Assembly: GCF_947253065.1 (NCBI RefSeq)
Contig: NZ_CAMXWS010000026.1
Coordinates: 1 to 26,771 of the forward strand
Source: an uncultured Corynebacterium sp.
GTDB taxonomy: Bacteria > Actinomycetota > Actinomycetes > Mycobacteriales > Mycobacteriaceae
Direction of reading: 5' to 3'
Length of the DNA stretch: 26,771 nucleotides
Shown here: piece after piece, positions 1-8,036 of the stretch
Layout of the letters: the number at the start of each line of letters is the position of its first letter
How positions within the stretch are numbered: the first letter of the stretch is position 1
The notes under the pieces: generated by a model
The model's database searches: none
Told to the model about the DNA's origin: nothing
What the model saw: only the letters and a program-made list of their open reading frames with translations
Position numbers and translations under genes: made by a program

Positions 1-13
1 CAGGTCAATCCCT

Positions 14-32
14 AAAAATCCGCGATTCCGGA
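14..32 (-). terminator. weak candidate terminator after the minus-strand reductase gene
   Basis: Read on the minus strand, a short stem (TCCG/CGGA, six-base loop) is followed by a run of five T. It lies about 45 bases past the stop of the minus-strand gene ending at 78. The stem is only four pairs, so this is a weak call. Nothing else is recognisable in bases 1-77. Confidence 0.3.
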
Positions 33-77
33 CACACTTTTTGCCCCTTAACCCTCATTCCCCCGTCGGACCACGAG

Positions 78-1187
78 CTAGCTCAAGCCAAAGAGCTCTC
101 GCTGGAATTGCGTGGGATTCTTCAGGCGCTCGGAGTGAGACGCTGCGCCTGGGAGAGTGGTCCCTTCAGCGAATGGTGCACCCGGCAGGTGGTCGCGTCC
201 GTGGGGCTCAGCCAGTCCAGAGAGGTCTGGGCCAGCCGGTACGATCTGCGTGGGATTAACTTCACGGTGAACGATGTAGTAGTGCTGCTTGATCTCGGTG
301 AAGTCAGTGGTGTCGCCAAAGCCAGGAGTCTGAAACAGCTCGCGAAGGTAGCCGTAGACATTCGGCATCTCGCTGATCTTGTTCCGGTTCGTTTTGAAAT
401 GGCCGTGGTAGACAGCATCAAAACGAACCAAAGTGACATAAGTGCGGATATCGGTTTCAGTAATATGCTCACCCAAAATGAACCGTCTGTGGGCTAGACG
501 CTCTTCGAGCCAGTCGAGGAAATCAAACACATCTGCATACGCTTCCTCATAAGCGTCTTGCGATGCCGAAAATCCTGCGCGGTACACGCCATTATTGAAT
601 TTTTTAAAGATGGTGCTGTTGATGTTTTCCATCTCTTCCCACTGCTCTGCCGGCGGGAGCAGGTTGGGCGCACCCGGGCGGTGGTACTCGGTCCACTGAG
701 TCTGGAAGTCGCGGACAAGGGTCTTGAAATCATTGGTCACGATCTTGCCGCTGGATACCTCCACCAATGAGGGCACGGTGATACCCCGTGGGTAAGCCGG
801 GAAGCGCTTGAAGTAGGCATCTTGCAGGCGAGGGATCTTCAGTACTGGATCGACCTGACCCGGATCCAAATCAAATGTCCAGGAACGCTTGTCATGGGTG
901 GGCCCAGCAAGGCCCAGTGAGATCACATCTTCCAGTCCCATCAGACGTCGCACGATGACTGCGCGGTGCGCCCACGGGCATGCGCGTGCCGCGATGAGAC
1001 GATAGCGGTCGGGTTGTACCGGCCAGTGCAGGACTTCACCGTTGCTCTCTGCTGCGGGCTGCGGTTCGTCACCGGTCACTGATGCGACGATGCGGTCTTC
1101 AATGTAGGTGGTATCCCGCTTGAATTCGCCATCCGTTGCAGCATTTTGGGCATCCCCAGCCCAGTCCTGCTGAGTATTTGTAGCCAC
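78..1187 (-). CDS. Xi-class glutathione S-transferase / glutathionyl-hydroquinone reductase-like protein
   Basis: The 369-residue product matches the ECM4/YqjG family in length and layout. Known members reduce thiol-conjugated hydroquinones with a low-molecular-weight thiol in the cytosol. Visible are the active-site motif CPWAHR (Cys about residue 70), the thioredoxin-fold segment ITVPSLVE followed by IVTNDF, and a helical C-terminal GST domain with the DIRTYVTLVRFD stretch. I chose GTG at 1187 because a perfect AAGGAGG lies seven bases upstream at 1194-1200; an in-frame ATG ten codons earlier has no such site. Actinobacteria of this type use mycothiol rather than glutathione, so the thiol substrate is probably mycothiol (inference). 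It lies downstream of the MFS gene on the same strand with a gap of about 138 bases, so co-transcription is possible. The family call is firm; the physiological substrate is unknown. Confidence 0.88.
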   Translation of the reverse strand: MATNTQQDWAGDAQNAATDGEFKRDTTYIEDRIVASVTGDEPQPAAESNGEVLHWPVQPDRYRLIAARACPWAHRAVIVRRLMGLEDVISLGLAGPTHDKRSWTFDLDPGQVDPVLKIPRLQDAYFKRFPAYPRGITVPSLVEVSSGKIVTNDFKTLVRDFQTQWTEYHRPGAPNLLPPAEQWEEMENINSTIFKKFNNGVYRAGFSASQDAYEEAYADVFDFLDWLEERLAHRRFILGEHITETDIRTYVTLVRFDAVYHGHFKTNRNKISEMPNVYGYLRELFQTPGFGDTTDFTEIKQHYYIVHREVNPTQIVPAGPDLSGLAEPHGRDHLPGAPFAEGTTLPGAASHSERLKNPTQFQRELFGLS

Positions 1188-1193
1188 GTTGAA

Positions 1194-1200
1194 CCTCCTT
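1194..1200 (-). promoter_or_regulatory. strong ribosome binding site deciding the reductase start
   Basis: AAGGAGG on the minus strand, six bases before the GTG at 1187. It selects that GTG over the upstream in-frame ATG at 1217. Confidence 0.85.
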
Positions 1201-1325
1201 ACCCCGTGGGAGGACACGTTGTGCTCCCCAGTGCTCAGTCCACACTAACCCGAGTGGGGATGCAGGCTACAGCCAAAGATCAACCGTCCCCGCTTGGGGC
1301 GCAGGAGCAATGTTGGTGACAGTGG

Positions 1326-2825
1326 CTAGTTGACCGTGGCACTCGGCGATTTAGGGTTCCCACGGAAGCACCACGCGGTGATCGCACAGAAAACCGCGGC
1401 GGCGCCTGCGAGGAAGAAAATCGTCAGCTCGTGGGCGTGCGCATATGCAGGGGAAGCAGCGGCATTGGTGGCCGGGTCCAAGATGGCGTCCATGCCCTTG
1501 TCTGTGAGCTCTGGGGGCAGGAAGGACAGCATCAGGGATGTGAGCATTGAACCCGACACAGCGACGGTGATCAGCGTGCCGAATTCGTAGGAGACTTCCT
1601 CGACACTGGCAGCCATCCCAGCACGCTCAGCCGGGGCGGCCCCAATGATGGCGGTCGACGTGACGGACATGGAGAAGTTCGCAGCGGCACCCACGACGAT
1701 GATCCCGAGGAGGAAGACCGGGAAGCTGTCAGTATGCGAACCCCACCACGCGATGACAGCGCCGATGATGCAACCAAAGAAACCACCGGCAATGATCGTT
1801 TGGAAGCCAATGCGGTGCAGCAAAGCGCCACCAGCGATAGCAAATGGCAGCGCAGCGAAGCCGACCACACCGACAGCGAGTCCAGCGTGGAAGGGGGAGA
1901 AGCCGTCGACAAGCTGAAGGCGCTGCGTCGTGGTCATCTCCACGCCGATGGCGACGAACATTGCGCCCGCGGCGGCAATGGCGCCACCAGTGAAGACCCG
2001 GTTGCGGAAAATATCGAATTTCAGCAACGGATCATCCATGTTCTTCTGTCGGTGGCCGAACAGGAAGCCGCCGATGAGCATGACAATAATGGCGCCAACA
2101 AGAATGGCTGGGTTCGTATCCAGGCGGGCGGCTTCCTTGATGGTCATCGTCAGACCTGACAGGGCGAACAGGGCGTAGAGCGAAGACAGCAAATCCCAGT
2201 GCTTTTCCGGATTTGGCTTATTGCGTGGCCCAATCAAGAACGTGCACAGCAATGCGATCACGACGACTGGGACGTTGATCAAGAAGACCGAACCCCACCA
2301 GAAGAATTCCAGCAAGGCGCCACCGACAACCGGGCCAAGTGCAGCGCCCAGGACAGCGGATGCCACCCAGATGCCCATGGCCACGTTGAGTTCCTTCTCC
2401 TCCGTGAAGATCTGCTTAATCAACGCCAGGGTGGCTGGCATCATCGTCGCAGCGCCGAGGCCAAGGAACGCACGAGCAGCGATCAAAGTCCACACAGTAG
2501 GAGAGAAGGCCGCGGCGAGAGAAGCGAGACCGAAGATGATCAGGCCGATGATGAACATGCGGCGGTGACCAATGCGGTCACCCAGCGTGCCAGTGCCCAT
2601 CAACAAGCCAGTGATCACCAGTGGATAGGCGTTAATGATCCACAGCGACTGTGAAGCTGTCGCACCGAGCTGCTCATCCAATTCGGGCAGCGCGGTGTAG
2701 AGAATCGAGTTGTCCAATGCCACCATGAGGAGGCCCAAGGATACGACAGCGAAAAACGGCCAACGGTTCGGGTTAGCCGCTTTATTACGGCGCTTACGGT
2801 CACGGGAAATCACCCCGGTGAACAT
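1326..2825 (-). CDS. MFS multidrug exporter, DHA2 (14-TM, EmrB/QacA) type
   Basis: A 499-residue polytopic membrane protein, probably a proton-coupled drug exporter in the cytoplasmic membrane. An acidic residue sits in TM1 (LDNSILYTALP, Asp about 38). Motif A, GTLGDRIGHRR, is in the loop after TM2 (residues 79-89), and the antiporter motif C, GAALGPVVGGALLE, is in TM5 (about 160-173). Length and the number of hydrophobic stretches fit the 14-helix DHA2 family rather than the 12-helix one. The N-terminus before TM1 is basic, as expected for a cytoplasmic end. The ATG at 2825 has no convincing Shine-Dalgarno sequence, so the exact start is open. It is divergent from the CopC-domain gene, and no TetR/MarR regulator is adjacent. 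Substrate cannot be predicted. Confidence 0.88.
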   Translation of the reverse strand: MFTGVISRDRKRRNKAANPNRWPFFAVVSLGLLMVALDNSILYTALPELDEQLGATASQSLWIINAYPLVITGLLMGTGTLGDRIGHRRMFIIGLIIFGLASLAAAFSPTVWTLIAARAFLGLGAATMMPATLALIKQIFTEEKELNVAMGIWVASAVLGAALGPVVGGALLEFFWWGSVFLINVPVVVIALLCTFLIGPRNKPNPEKHWDLLSSLYALFALSGLTMTIKEAARLDTNPAILVGAIIVMLIGGFLFGHRQKNMDDPLLKFDIFRNRVFTGGAIAAAGAMFVAIGVEMTTTQRLQLVDGFSPFHAGLAVGVVGFAALPFAIAGGALLHRIGFQTIIAGGFFGCIIGAVIAWWGSHTDSFPVFLLGIIVVGAAANFSMSVTSTAIIGAAPAERAGMAASVEEVSYEFGTLITVAVSGSMLTSLMLSFLPPELTDKGMDAILDPATNAAASPAYAHAHELTIFFLAGAAAVFCAITAWCFRGNPKSPSATVN

Positions 2826-2899
2826 ACCGTTTAAAGTGGTGTTTTGTCACAGCAGGGCTGAGTTGAAAGCGCTACCTGCGAAAAATGTGGGAACTTTCT

Positions 2900-2914
2900 T
2901 ACCCATCGGGGGTA
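2900..2914 (+). promoter_or_regulatory. putative CsoR-type copper operator
   Basis: The sequence TACCCATCGGGGGTA is a 15-base imperfect dyad. It closely resembles the CsoR operator core known from Bacillus subtilis copZA (TACCC, variable centre, GGGGGTA). It lies 57 bases before the start of a copper-binding CopC-domain gene and overlaps the position expected for the -35 element if TAATTT at 2930-2935 is the -10. CsoR represses until Cu(I) binds, so copper-inducible expression is the inference. No csoR gene is in the window. Confidence 0.6.
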
Positions 2915-2929
2915 CTAGTACGGCAACGT

Positions 2930-2935
2930 TAATTT
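2930..2935 (+). promoter_or_regulatory. candidate -10 box of the CopC-domain gene
   Basis: TAATTT lies 36 bases before the ATG. A 17-base spacer would put the -35 at 2907-2912, inside the putative CsoR operator. The -35 itself is non-consensus, so this is a modest call. Confidence 0.35.
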
Positions 2936-2971
2936 ACGTACGACAATGTCGAACAGAGGAGACAGTCTTCA

Positions 2972-3625
2972 ATGGCACGCACCAAGATAGCTGCAGCAAC
3001 CCGAACACTGCTTGCAGGAAGCGCGACTGCACTGCTGGCAATCGGTAGCGCCCCTTATGCTTCCGCGCATGATTCGGTAGTGGATGCGCGCCCAGGAATT
3101 GATGCGACGGTGACGGAATTCCCGACAGAGATCGTTCTGGAATTCTCTGGCCTGCCGAAGGATGACTTCAACACGATTGCACTTTCTCGTATTGCAGACA
3201 ACGAAGTCGTCTTCAGCGGCGAACCGGAGATCAATGAGCGTGAAGTGTCCATCGCTCTGCCAGAAGACATCGATGCCGAGCCAGGGGAATACCGCATCGG
3301 GTACCAGATCACTTCCTCTGATGGTCACGCCACAAAGGGGATGACCAGCTTCACCTTTGAACCGGCCGGTGCTGAAGGGGAGAGCACCGCGCCGGGCGGG
3401 GAGGTCGCGCAAGATGACCAGGAGAACGGGAAAGCAGATGCTGCGCAGACCAACGCTGAGGAAGAGCAGGAGACTGGTGCGGGATACAACTGGCTGTGGA
3501 TGCTGCTGGGTGCGCTGCTGCTTGGTGGTGTCGCAATTGCGGCGTTGAGCCGCCGCCAGCGCAATGATGATGCGAACCAGCGCGTGCGCGATATGGAGTC
3601 CCTCGACGAGGATTCGAAGGACTAA
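2972..3625 (+). CDS. membrane-tethered CopC-domain copper-binding protein
   Basis: A 217-residue protein with a Sec signal peptide (residues 1-32, cleavage predicted ASA/HDS) and a CopC beta-sandwich domain (about 33-131). A Glu/Asp/Gln-rich linker (about 132-170) and one C-terminal TM helix (about 173-191, WLWMLLGALLLGG) follow, then a short charged cytoplasmic tail. Cleavage would leave His33 as the mature N-terminus. With DGH (Asp117, His119) it can form the Cu(II) site known in CopC proteins, where His1, Asp and His bind copper. No Met-rich Cu(I) motif is evident. The protein is probably held on the outer face of the cytoplasmic membrane, sequestering or delivering copper. The start is supported by AGAGGAG at 2955-2961. 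A CsoR-like operator upstream supports copper control. No fused or adjacent CopD/YcnJ permease is present here. Confidence 0.87.
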   Translation: MARTKIAAATRTLLAGSATALLAIGSAPYASAHDSVVDARPGIDATVTEFPTEIVLEFSGLPKDDFNTIALSRIADNEVVFSGEPEINEREVSIALPEDIDAEPGEYRIGYQITSSDGHATKGMTSFTFEPAGAEGESTAPGGEVAQDDQENGKADAAQTNAEEEQETGAGYNWLWMLLGALLLGGVAIAALSRRQRNDDANQRVRDMESLDEDSKD

Positions 3626-3659
3626 GTAGGGAAGTCCGGGTAAACCGACTCCGGGGGCA

Positions 3660-3675
3660 GGGGTAAGATCACCCC
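3660..3675 (+). other. short inverted repeat after the CopC-domain gene
   Basis: GGGGT and ACCCC flank a six-base loop, 35 bases after the stop. No T-run follows, so it is at best a weak terminator or part of the thrS leader. Confidence 0.25.
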
Positions 3676-3712
3676 CAGTGCCCACGCGGCAACCATCATG
3701 CGATGAGTGTCG

Positions 3713-3768
3713 GTGCGGGTTTGAGATATGAACACACCGCGGGCGCGGCCAGGTATGCCGTCCCGCAC
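3713..3768 (+). other. thrS leader inverted repeat
   Basis: GTGCGGG (3713-3719) is exactly complementary to CCCGCAC (3762-3768), with a G+C-rich segment between. The downstream arm ends about ten bases before the AAAGGAG of thrS, so folding could affect translation initiation. I find no T-box sequence features. Function is speculative. Confidence 0.25.
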
Positions 3769-3795
3769 GAGCGCAAAAGGAGCGCTGAAGAACAT

Positions 3796-5862
3796 ATGTC
3801 CAGCGGGATTGCCCCAACTGCCCTGAACCACGAGCCCTTCGAGGTCCCCGCCGGCACACCGGTCGGTGCAGCGATGCGTGAGCTGGAGCTGCCCAATAAG
3901 GGCGAAGACGCCATCGTCGTTGTGCAGGATGCTGAAGGAAACCTCAAGGATCTCTCCCACGTCCCGGAGCAGACCGAAAAGTTCATTCCGGTTGCGGCCA
4001 ATACTGAACTGGGACGCAGCGTGATCCGCCACTCGTGTGCGCACGTCCTCGCACAGGCCGTGCAGGAGGAATTCCCGGACGCCAAGTTGGGCATCGGCCC
4101 GGCGATCAATGACGGCTTCTACTACGACTTCGATGTCGCTGAGCCGTTCACCCCCGAGGATCTGAAGACGCTTGAGCGTCGTATGAAGAAGATCATCAAG
4201 CAGGGCCAGAAATTCGTTCGTGGAGTCTACGATTCTGCGGAGGAAGCTGCTGAGGATCTGAAGAATGAGCCGTACAAGCTGGAACTCATTCAGGACAAGG
4301 GCTCTGTCGACCCGAATTCGGATGAGGCGACGGAGGTTGGTGCGGGCGATCTGACCCACTACGACAATGTCAACCCGCGCACGAACGAAGTCGTGTGGCA
4401 TGACCTGTGCCGTGGCCCGCACGTGCCCACCACCAAGTACATTCCGGCGTTCTCCCTGACGCGTTCCTCAGCTGCGTACTGGCGTGGTGATCAGTCCAAT
4501 GCCGGTCTGCAGCGCATCTACGGCACCGCTTGGGAGTCGAAGGAGAAGCTGGAGGAATACCAGCACATGATCGAGGAAGCTGAGAAGCGTGATCACCGCC
4601 GCCTTGGTTCCGAGATGGATCTGTTCTCCTTCCCGGACGAGGTTGGTTCTGGCCTACCGGTCTTCCACCCGGACGGCGGCATTGTGCGTATGGAGATGGA
4701 GAACCACTCCCGCAAGCGTCACATCGAGGCTGGCTACTCGTTCGTGAATACCCCGCACGTGACCAAGGGCGATCTGTTCCAGCAGTCCGGCCACCTTGAT
4801 TGGTATGCAGACGGCATGTTCCCGCCGATGCAGCTGGATGGCGAAACGAATGATGCCGGCGAGGTAACCAAGCAGGCGCAGGACTACTACGTCAAGCCGA
4901 TGAACTGCCCGATGCACAACCTGATCTTCGATTCGCGCGGTCGTTCCTACCGTGAGCTCCCGCTGCGTCTCTTCGAGTTCGGCACCGTGTACCGCTACGA
5001 GAAGTCGGGTGTGGTTCATGGTCTGACTCGTGCGCGTGGCTTCACGCAGGATGATGCGCACATTTACTGCACCGAGGAACAGCTCGAGCAGGAGCTCACC
5101 GATGTGCTTGAGTTCATCATTTCCCTGTTGAAGGACTACGGCCTCGACGATTTCTACCTGGAGTTGTCCACCAAGGACCCGGAGAAGTACATCGGTGATG
5201 ATGAGATCTGGGAGCGCTCCACGAATATTCTCCAGTCTGTCGCTGAGAAGTCTGGCCTGGAGCTCGTTCCGGACCCGGCAGGCGCTGCTTTCTACGGCCC
5301 GAAGATTTCTGTTCAGGCACGCGATGCGATCGGTCGTACCTGGCAGATGTCCACTGTCCAGCTGGACTTCAACCTGCCGGAGCGTTTCGACCTGGAGTAC
5401 ACCGCATCGGACGGTACGAAGAAGCGTCCTGTGATGATTCACCGCGCTCTGTTCGGTTCCATTGAGCGTTTCTTTGGCGTGCTGCTTGAGCACTACGCCG
5501 GTGCTTTCCCGGCATGGCTGGCTCCGCGCCAGGTGATGGGTATTCCTGTGGCAGATGATTTCGCACCGCACTTGGATGCACTGACGGAGAAGCTGCGTGC
5601 TCGCGGTATCCGTGCAGAGGTCGACCACTCGGACGACCGCATGCAGAAGAAGATCCGTACGCACACGCAGGGCAAGGTTCCGTTCATGCTGCTGGCTGGC
5701 GCACGCGATGTTGAGGCAAATGCGGTGAGCTTCCGCTTCCTCGATGGCAGCCAGGTCAATGGCGTGCCTGTTGATGAGGCAGTGGAACTCATCGGCGCGT
5801 GGGTGAGCGATCAGATCAATGAGCAACCGAATGAGGTGTCTTTTGAGGCACGCCGCAGATAA
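3796..5862 (+). CDS. thrS: threonyl-tRNA synthetase
   Basis: The 688-residue cytosolic class II synthetase charges tRNA-Thr. Its domain order is canonical. An N-terminal TGS domain spans about 1-70, and an editing domain with HSCAH (His79, His83) and CRGPH (Cys205, His209) spans about 75-250. The catalytic core follows at about 270-565, then a C-terminal anticodon-binding domain at about 570-670. Zinc ligands in the core are visible as Cys371 (MNCPMH), His422 (DDAH) and His549 (MIHRA). Motif 2 is present around TVYRYEKSG. I chose ATG 3796 because AAAGGAG lies upstream and the frame before it has no family-like sequence; an in-frame ATG at 3703 would add 31 atypical residues. It starts the gene run thrS-HIT-pgsA-patA-pimA, the same order as in mycobacteria as I recall it. 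Confidence 0.96.
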   Translation: MSSGIAPTALNHEPFEVPAGTPVGAAMRELELPNKGEDAIVVVQDAEGNLKDLSHVPEQTEKFIPVAANTELGRSVIRHSCAHVLAQAVQEEFPDAKLGIGPAINDGFYYDFDVAEPFTPEDLKTLERRMKKIIKQGQKFVRGVYDSAEEAAEDLKNEPYKLELIQDKGSVDPNSDEATEVGAGDLTHYDNVNPRTNEVVWHDLCRGPHVPTTKYIPAFSLTRSSAAYWRGDQSNAGLQRIYGTAWESKEKLEEYQHMIEEAEKRDHRRLGSEMDLFSFPDEVGSGLPVFHPDGGIVRMEMENHSRKRHIEAGYSFVNTPHVTKGDLFQQSGHLDWYADGMFPPMQLDGETNDAGEVTKQAQDYYVKPMNCPMHNLIFDSRGRSYRELPLRLFEFGTVYRYEKSGVVHGLTRARGFTQDDAHIYCTEEQLEQELTDVLEFIISLLKDYGLDDFYLELSTKDPEKYIGDDEIWERSTNILQSVAEKSGLELVPDPAGAAFYGPKISVQARDAIGRTWQMSTVQLDFNLPERFDLEYTASDGTKKRPVMIHRALFGSIERFFGVLLEHYAGAFPAWLAPRQVMGIPVADDFAPHLDALTEKLRARGIRAEVDHSDDRMQKKIRTHTQGKVPFMLLAGARDVEANAVSFRFLDGSQVNGVPVDEAVELIGAWVSDQINEQPNEVSFEARRR

Positions 5863-5878
5863 CAACGCCGAAAGCACA

Positions 5879-6463
5879 GTGGACTCGTCTGTTTCAGAGG
5901 AGTCTGCTGCGCCGCAGGAATACGTCGACTCGGGCGTGGGCAACCATGACCGTCTCGTGCGGTTGTGGGCGCCCTTCCGCTCGTCGTATATCTCCAAGAT
6001 TCCTGGGGATAAGGGCCGCAAGGCGGATCCTTTTCTCGCTGCCCCTGAACAGTCCGACGAAGACGCGTTAATCATTGCGCGTGGCAAAACGGTTTATGCG
6101 CTGCTGAACTTGTACCCCTACAACGCCGGCCACTTGATGGTCGTGCCGTATCGCAAGGTCGCTGAGCTGGAAAACCTCACTGATGAGGAAACTGCAGAGC
6201 TGATGGTCTTTGCCAAACATGCTGTGCGCACGCTCAAGCACGTGTCCAAACCGGAGGCGATCAACGTTGGGCTAAACCTGGGCAAAGCATCGGGTGGATC
6301 GGTCGGTGACCATTTGCATCTGCACGTTGTTCCCAGGTGGGCCGGGGATTCGAATTTCATGACGGTCATCGACGGCACAAAGGTCCTGCCTCAGCTGTTG
6401 CGCGAGACGCGTGCGCTCCTTGCCCAAGGGTGGGAGGAGATTTCCGAAGGGGAAGACACCTAG
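5879..6463 (+). CDS. HIT-family nucleotide hydrolase/phosphorylase (Rv2613c-like)
   Basis: A HIT-superfamily enzyme with the His triad HLHLHVVPRW near the C-terminal third and the family segments LLNLYPYNAGHLMVVPYR and INVGLNLG. The mycobacterial counterpart next to thrS is described as a diadenosine tetraphosphate phosphorylase, so Ap4A cleavage with phosphate is likely here. Ap4A is a side product of aminoacyl-tRNA synthetases, which gives the thrS neighbourhood a plausible logic (inference). The start is uncertain. I give GTG 5879 (194 residues), 16 bases after the thrS stop, because it leaves an N-terminus close to the mycobacterial length before GVG..D.L.RLW. ATG 5819 is possible but overlaps thrS by 44 bases. 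Neither has a clear Shine-Dalgarno site. The stop overlaps the pgsA start. Confidence 0.9.
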   Translation: MDSSVSEESAAPQEYVDSGVGNHDRLVRLWAPFRSSYISKIPGDKGRKADPFLAAPEQSDEDALIIARGKTVYALLNLYPYNAGHLMVVPYRKVAELENLTDEETAELMVFAKHAVRTLKHVSKPEAINVGLNLGKASGGSVGDHLHLHVVPRWAGDSNFMTVIDGTKVLPQLLRETRALLAQGWEEISEGEDT

Positions 6464-7119
6464 TGCTCAGTCTTCATGGAAGGAAACCAGCGGCGACGGT
6501 GGCAGAGCCCGTCGCAAAGCTGTTTTTGCGTCTCGGTTTCACGGCTAATTCCGTTACGGTCTTGGGCACGCTGGCCACGATCGCGGCTGCGGTGACGCTG
6601 ATTCCGCAAGGACACCTCGTGTTGGCTGCCGTGCTGACGATTTTCTTCGCCGCATTCGACATGATTGACGGCACGATGGCGCGTTTGCGTGGTGGCGGCA
6701 CGGCATTTGGCGCCACGCTTGATGCGTCGTGTGACAGGCTTTCCGACGGCGCATTGTTCGGCGCCATTATCTTCTGGCTCATCTACGTCGATCAGGCAGA
6801 CAAAGCGACTGTGGCCGTGGCCTTGGTGGTCCTCGCCCTGTCACAGACGATCAGTTATATCAAGGCGCGCGCTGAGGCTGGCGGCTTGAAGGTCAACGGT
6901 GGGCTGATTGAGCGTCCTGAGCGCCTCATCTTGGCACTCGGCGGACTCTTCCTGGAAGGTCTCGGCGTGCACGGTTCGATCGAGGTCGCGCTGTGGATCC
7001 TCGCGGCGGGCTCGGTATGCACGGTTGTGCAGCGCCTGATCAAGGCTTCGCAGGACCCAAATGCTGGTCAGCGGATCGCTCCGCCGGCCGGATTGCCTGA
7101 AGCGGAAGGTACACATTAG
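6463..7119 (+). CDS. pgsA: phosphatidylinositol phosphate synthase (CDP-alcohol phosphatidyltransferase)
   Basis: A 218-residue membrane enzyme joining CDP-diacylglycerol and inositol 3-phosphate to make phosphatidylinositol phosphate, the first step toward PI, PIMs and LAM. The complete CDP-alcohol phosphotransferase motif is visible: Asp66-x2-Asp69-Gly-x2-Ala-Arg74-x8-Gly83-x3-Asp87-x3-Asp91. Several hydrophobic helices span the protein. The segments ISYIKARAEAGGL and IERPERLI match the mycobacterial PgsA1 pattern I recall. GTG 6463 is chosen because it overlaps the HIT stop in TAGTG and has AAGGGGA at 6447-6453; earlier in-frame codons lie within the HIT gene. PatA begins two bases after the stop, so the genes are translationally close. 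Assignment rests on motif plus position next to patA and pimA; a PG-phosphate synthase is the less likely alternative. Confidence 0.93.
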   Translation: MLSLHGRKPAATVAEPVAKLFLRLGFTANSVTVLGTLATIAAAVTLIPQGHLVLAAVLTIFFAAFDMIDGTMARLRGGGTAFGATLDASCDRLSDGALFGAIIFWLIYVDQADKATVAVALVVLALSQTISYIKARAEAGGLKVNGGLIERPERLILALGGLFLEGLGVHGSIEVALWILAAGSVCTVVQRLIKASQDPNAGQRIAPPAGLPEAEGTH

Positions 7120-7121
7120 TC

Positions 7122-8030
7122 GTGGCGATCCCTGCGAGCTCGTGTTCAGAGCGCGTTTCTGCCGCCGGATATCTCGCCGGGTGGAAGATCGTGCGACACA
7201 TGCCTCCGCGCGTTGCAGCAACGCTCTTCAATTTTGGTGCTGATCGCGCCTCGGATCAAGGCCGTGGCGCTGACATGTTGCGACGAAACCTCACGCGTGT
7301 CGTCGGTGCTGAAAATGTCACGAGGGCACTCGTGCGTGATGCGATGCGCTCATACGCGCGGTATTGGAACGAGGCGTTCCGTCTTCCTGCTCTCGCTGGG
7401 GATCCCCACTTGCTTGAACGCCTCGATGCAGGAGTGCAGGGCCGTGAGCACATTGAGACAACATTATCGCGCGGTAAGGGGCTGATTCTTACCCTTCCGC
7501 ATTCAGGCAATTGGGATATGGCCGGCATGTGGCTGGTCTCGCGTTATGGCGGATTCGCGACAGTTGCGGAGCGTTTACGGCCCGAGGCGCTTTTCGACGC
7601 ATTCGTTGACTACCGTCAGTCCCTTGGTTTTGAAGTCCTGGCCGCGAGTGGATCAGCTCAGCCACCATTTGAACGGCTCAAGCAAGTTCTTGCCAGTGGT
7701 GGGATCGTGTGCCTGATGGGGGAGCGTGACATGACGCCGCGCGGGGTGCCAGTGAACTTCTTTGGTGAGGAAACAACGCTGCCGGCAGGTCCAGCCAAGC
7801 TGGCGTTGGAGACTGGGGCGGGCTTGCACGTCGCACACTCGTGGTTTACCGGGACAGCAGCTGAACCGGGGTGGGGCCATTGTGTATCCGCGCCACTTAA
7901 GGTGACGGATGTTCCGGAAACGACCCAACGGGTCGCCGCAGGATTTGCTGCAAATATCACTGCACACCCAGCGGACTGGCATGCTTTGCAGCCGATCTGG
8001 CCGGTAGACCGGACACCGAGGAAGCAGTGA
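7122..8030 (+). CDS. patA: phosphatidylinositol mannoside acyltransferase PatA
   Basis: A 302-residue LpxL/HtrB-like acyltransferase that, by family and context, transfers an acyl chain from acyl-CoA to the mannose of PIM on the cytoplasmic face of the membrane. The catalytic His lies in TLPHSGNWD (His127) and the partner Glu in MGERDM (Glu201); these align with the His126/Glu200 pair reported for the mycobacterial enzyme. VPVNFFGE and LPAGPAKLAL, typical of this family, follow. The GTG start at 7122 is two bases after the pgsA stop, and pimA begins six bases after its own stop, forming a compact PIM operon. No cleavable signal peptide is obvious. The enzyme in mycobacteria acts after PimA and PimB', so its neighbours supply its substrate. 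Confidence 0.92.
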   Translation: MAIPASSCSERVSAAGYLAGWKIVRHMPPRVAATLFNFGADRASDQGRGADMLRRNLTRVVGAENVTRALVRDAMRSYARYWNEAFRLPALAGDPHLLERLDAGVQGREHIETTLSRGKGLILTLPHSGNWDMAGMWLVSRYGGFATVAERLRPEALFDAFVDYRQSLGFEVLAASGSAQPPFERLKQVLASGGIVCLMGERDMTPRGVPVNFFGEETTLPAGPAKLALETGAGLHVAHSWFTGTAAEPGWGHCVSAPLKVTDVPETTQRVAAGFAANITAHPADWHALQPIWPVDRTPRKQ

Positions 8031-8036
8031 TCAGTC

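Noticed and set aside
3626..3795. T-box riboswitch in the thrS leader
   Set aside because: No recognisable T-box core or specifier hairpin; only generic inverted repeats.
4654..6087. 477-codon open frame on the minus strand across thrS and the HIT gene
   Set aside because: It is antisense to two clearly identified genes, spans their junction, and its product is compositionally odd with no domain.
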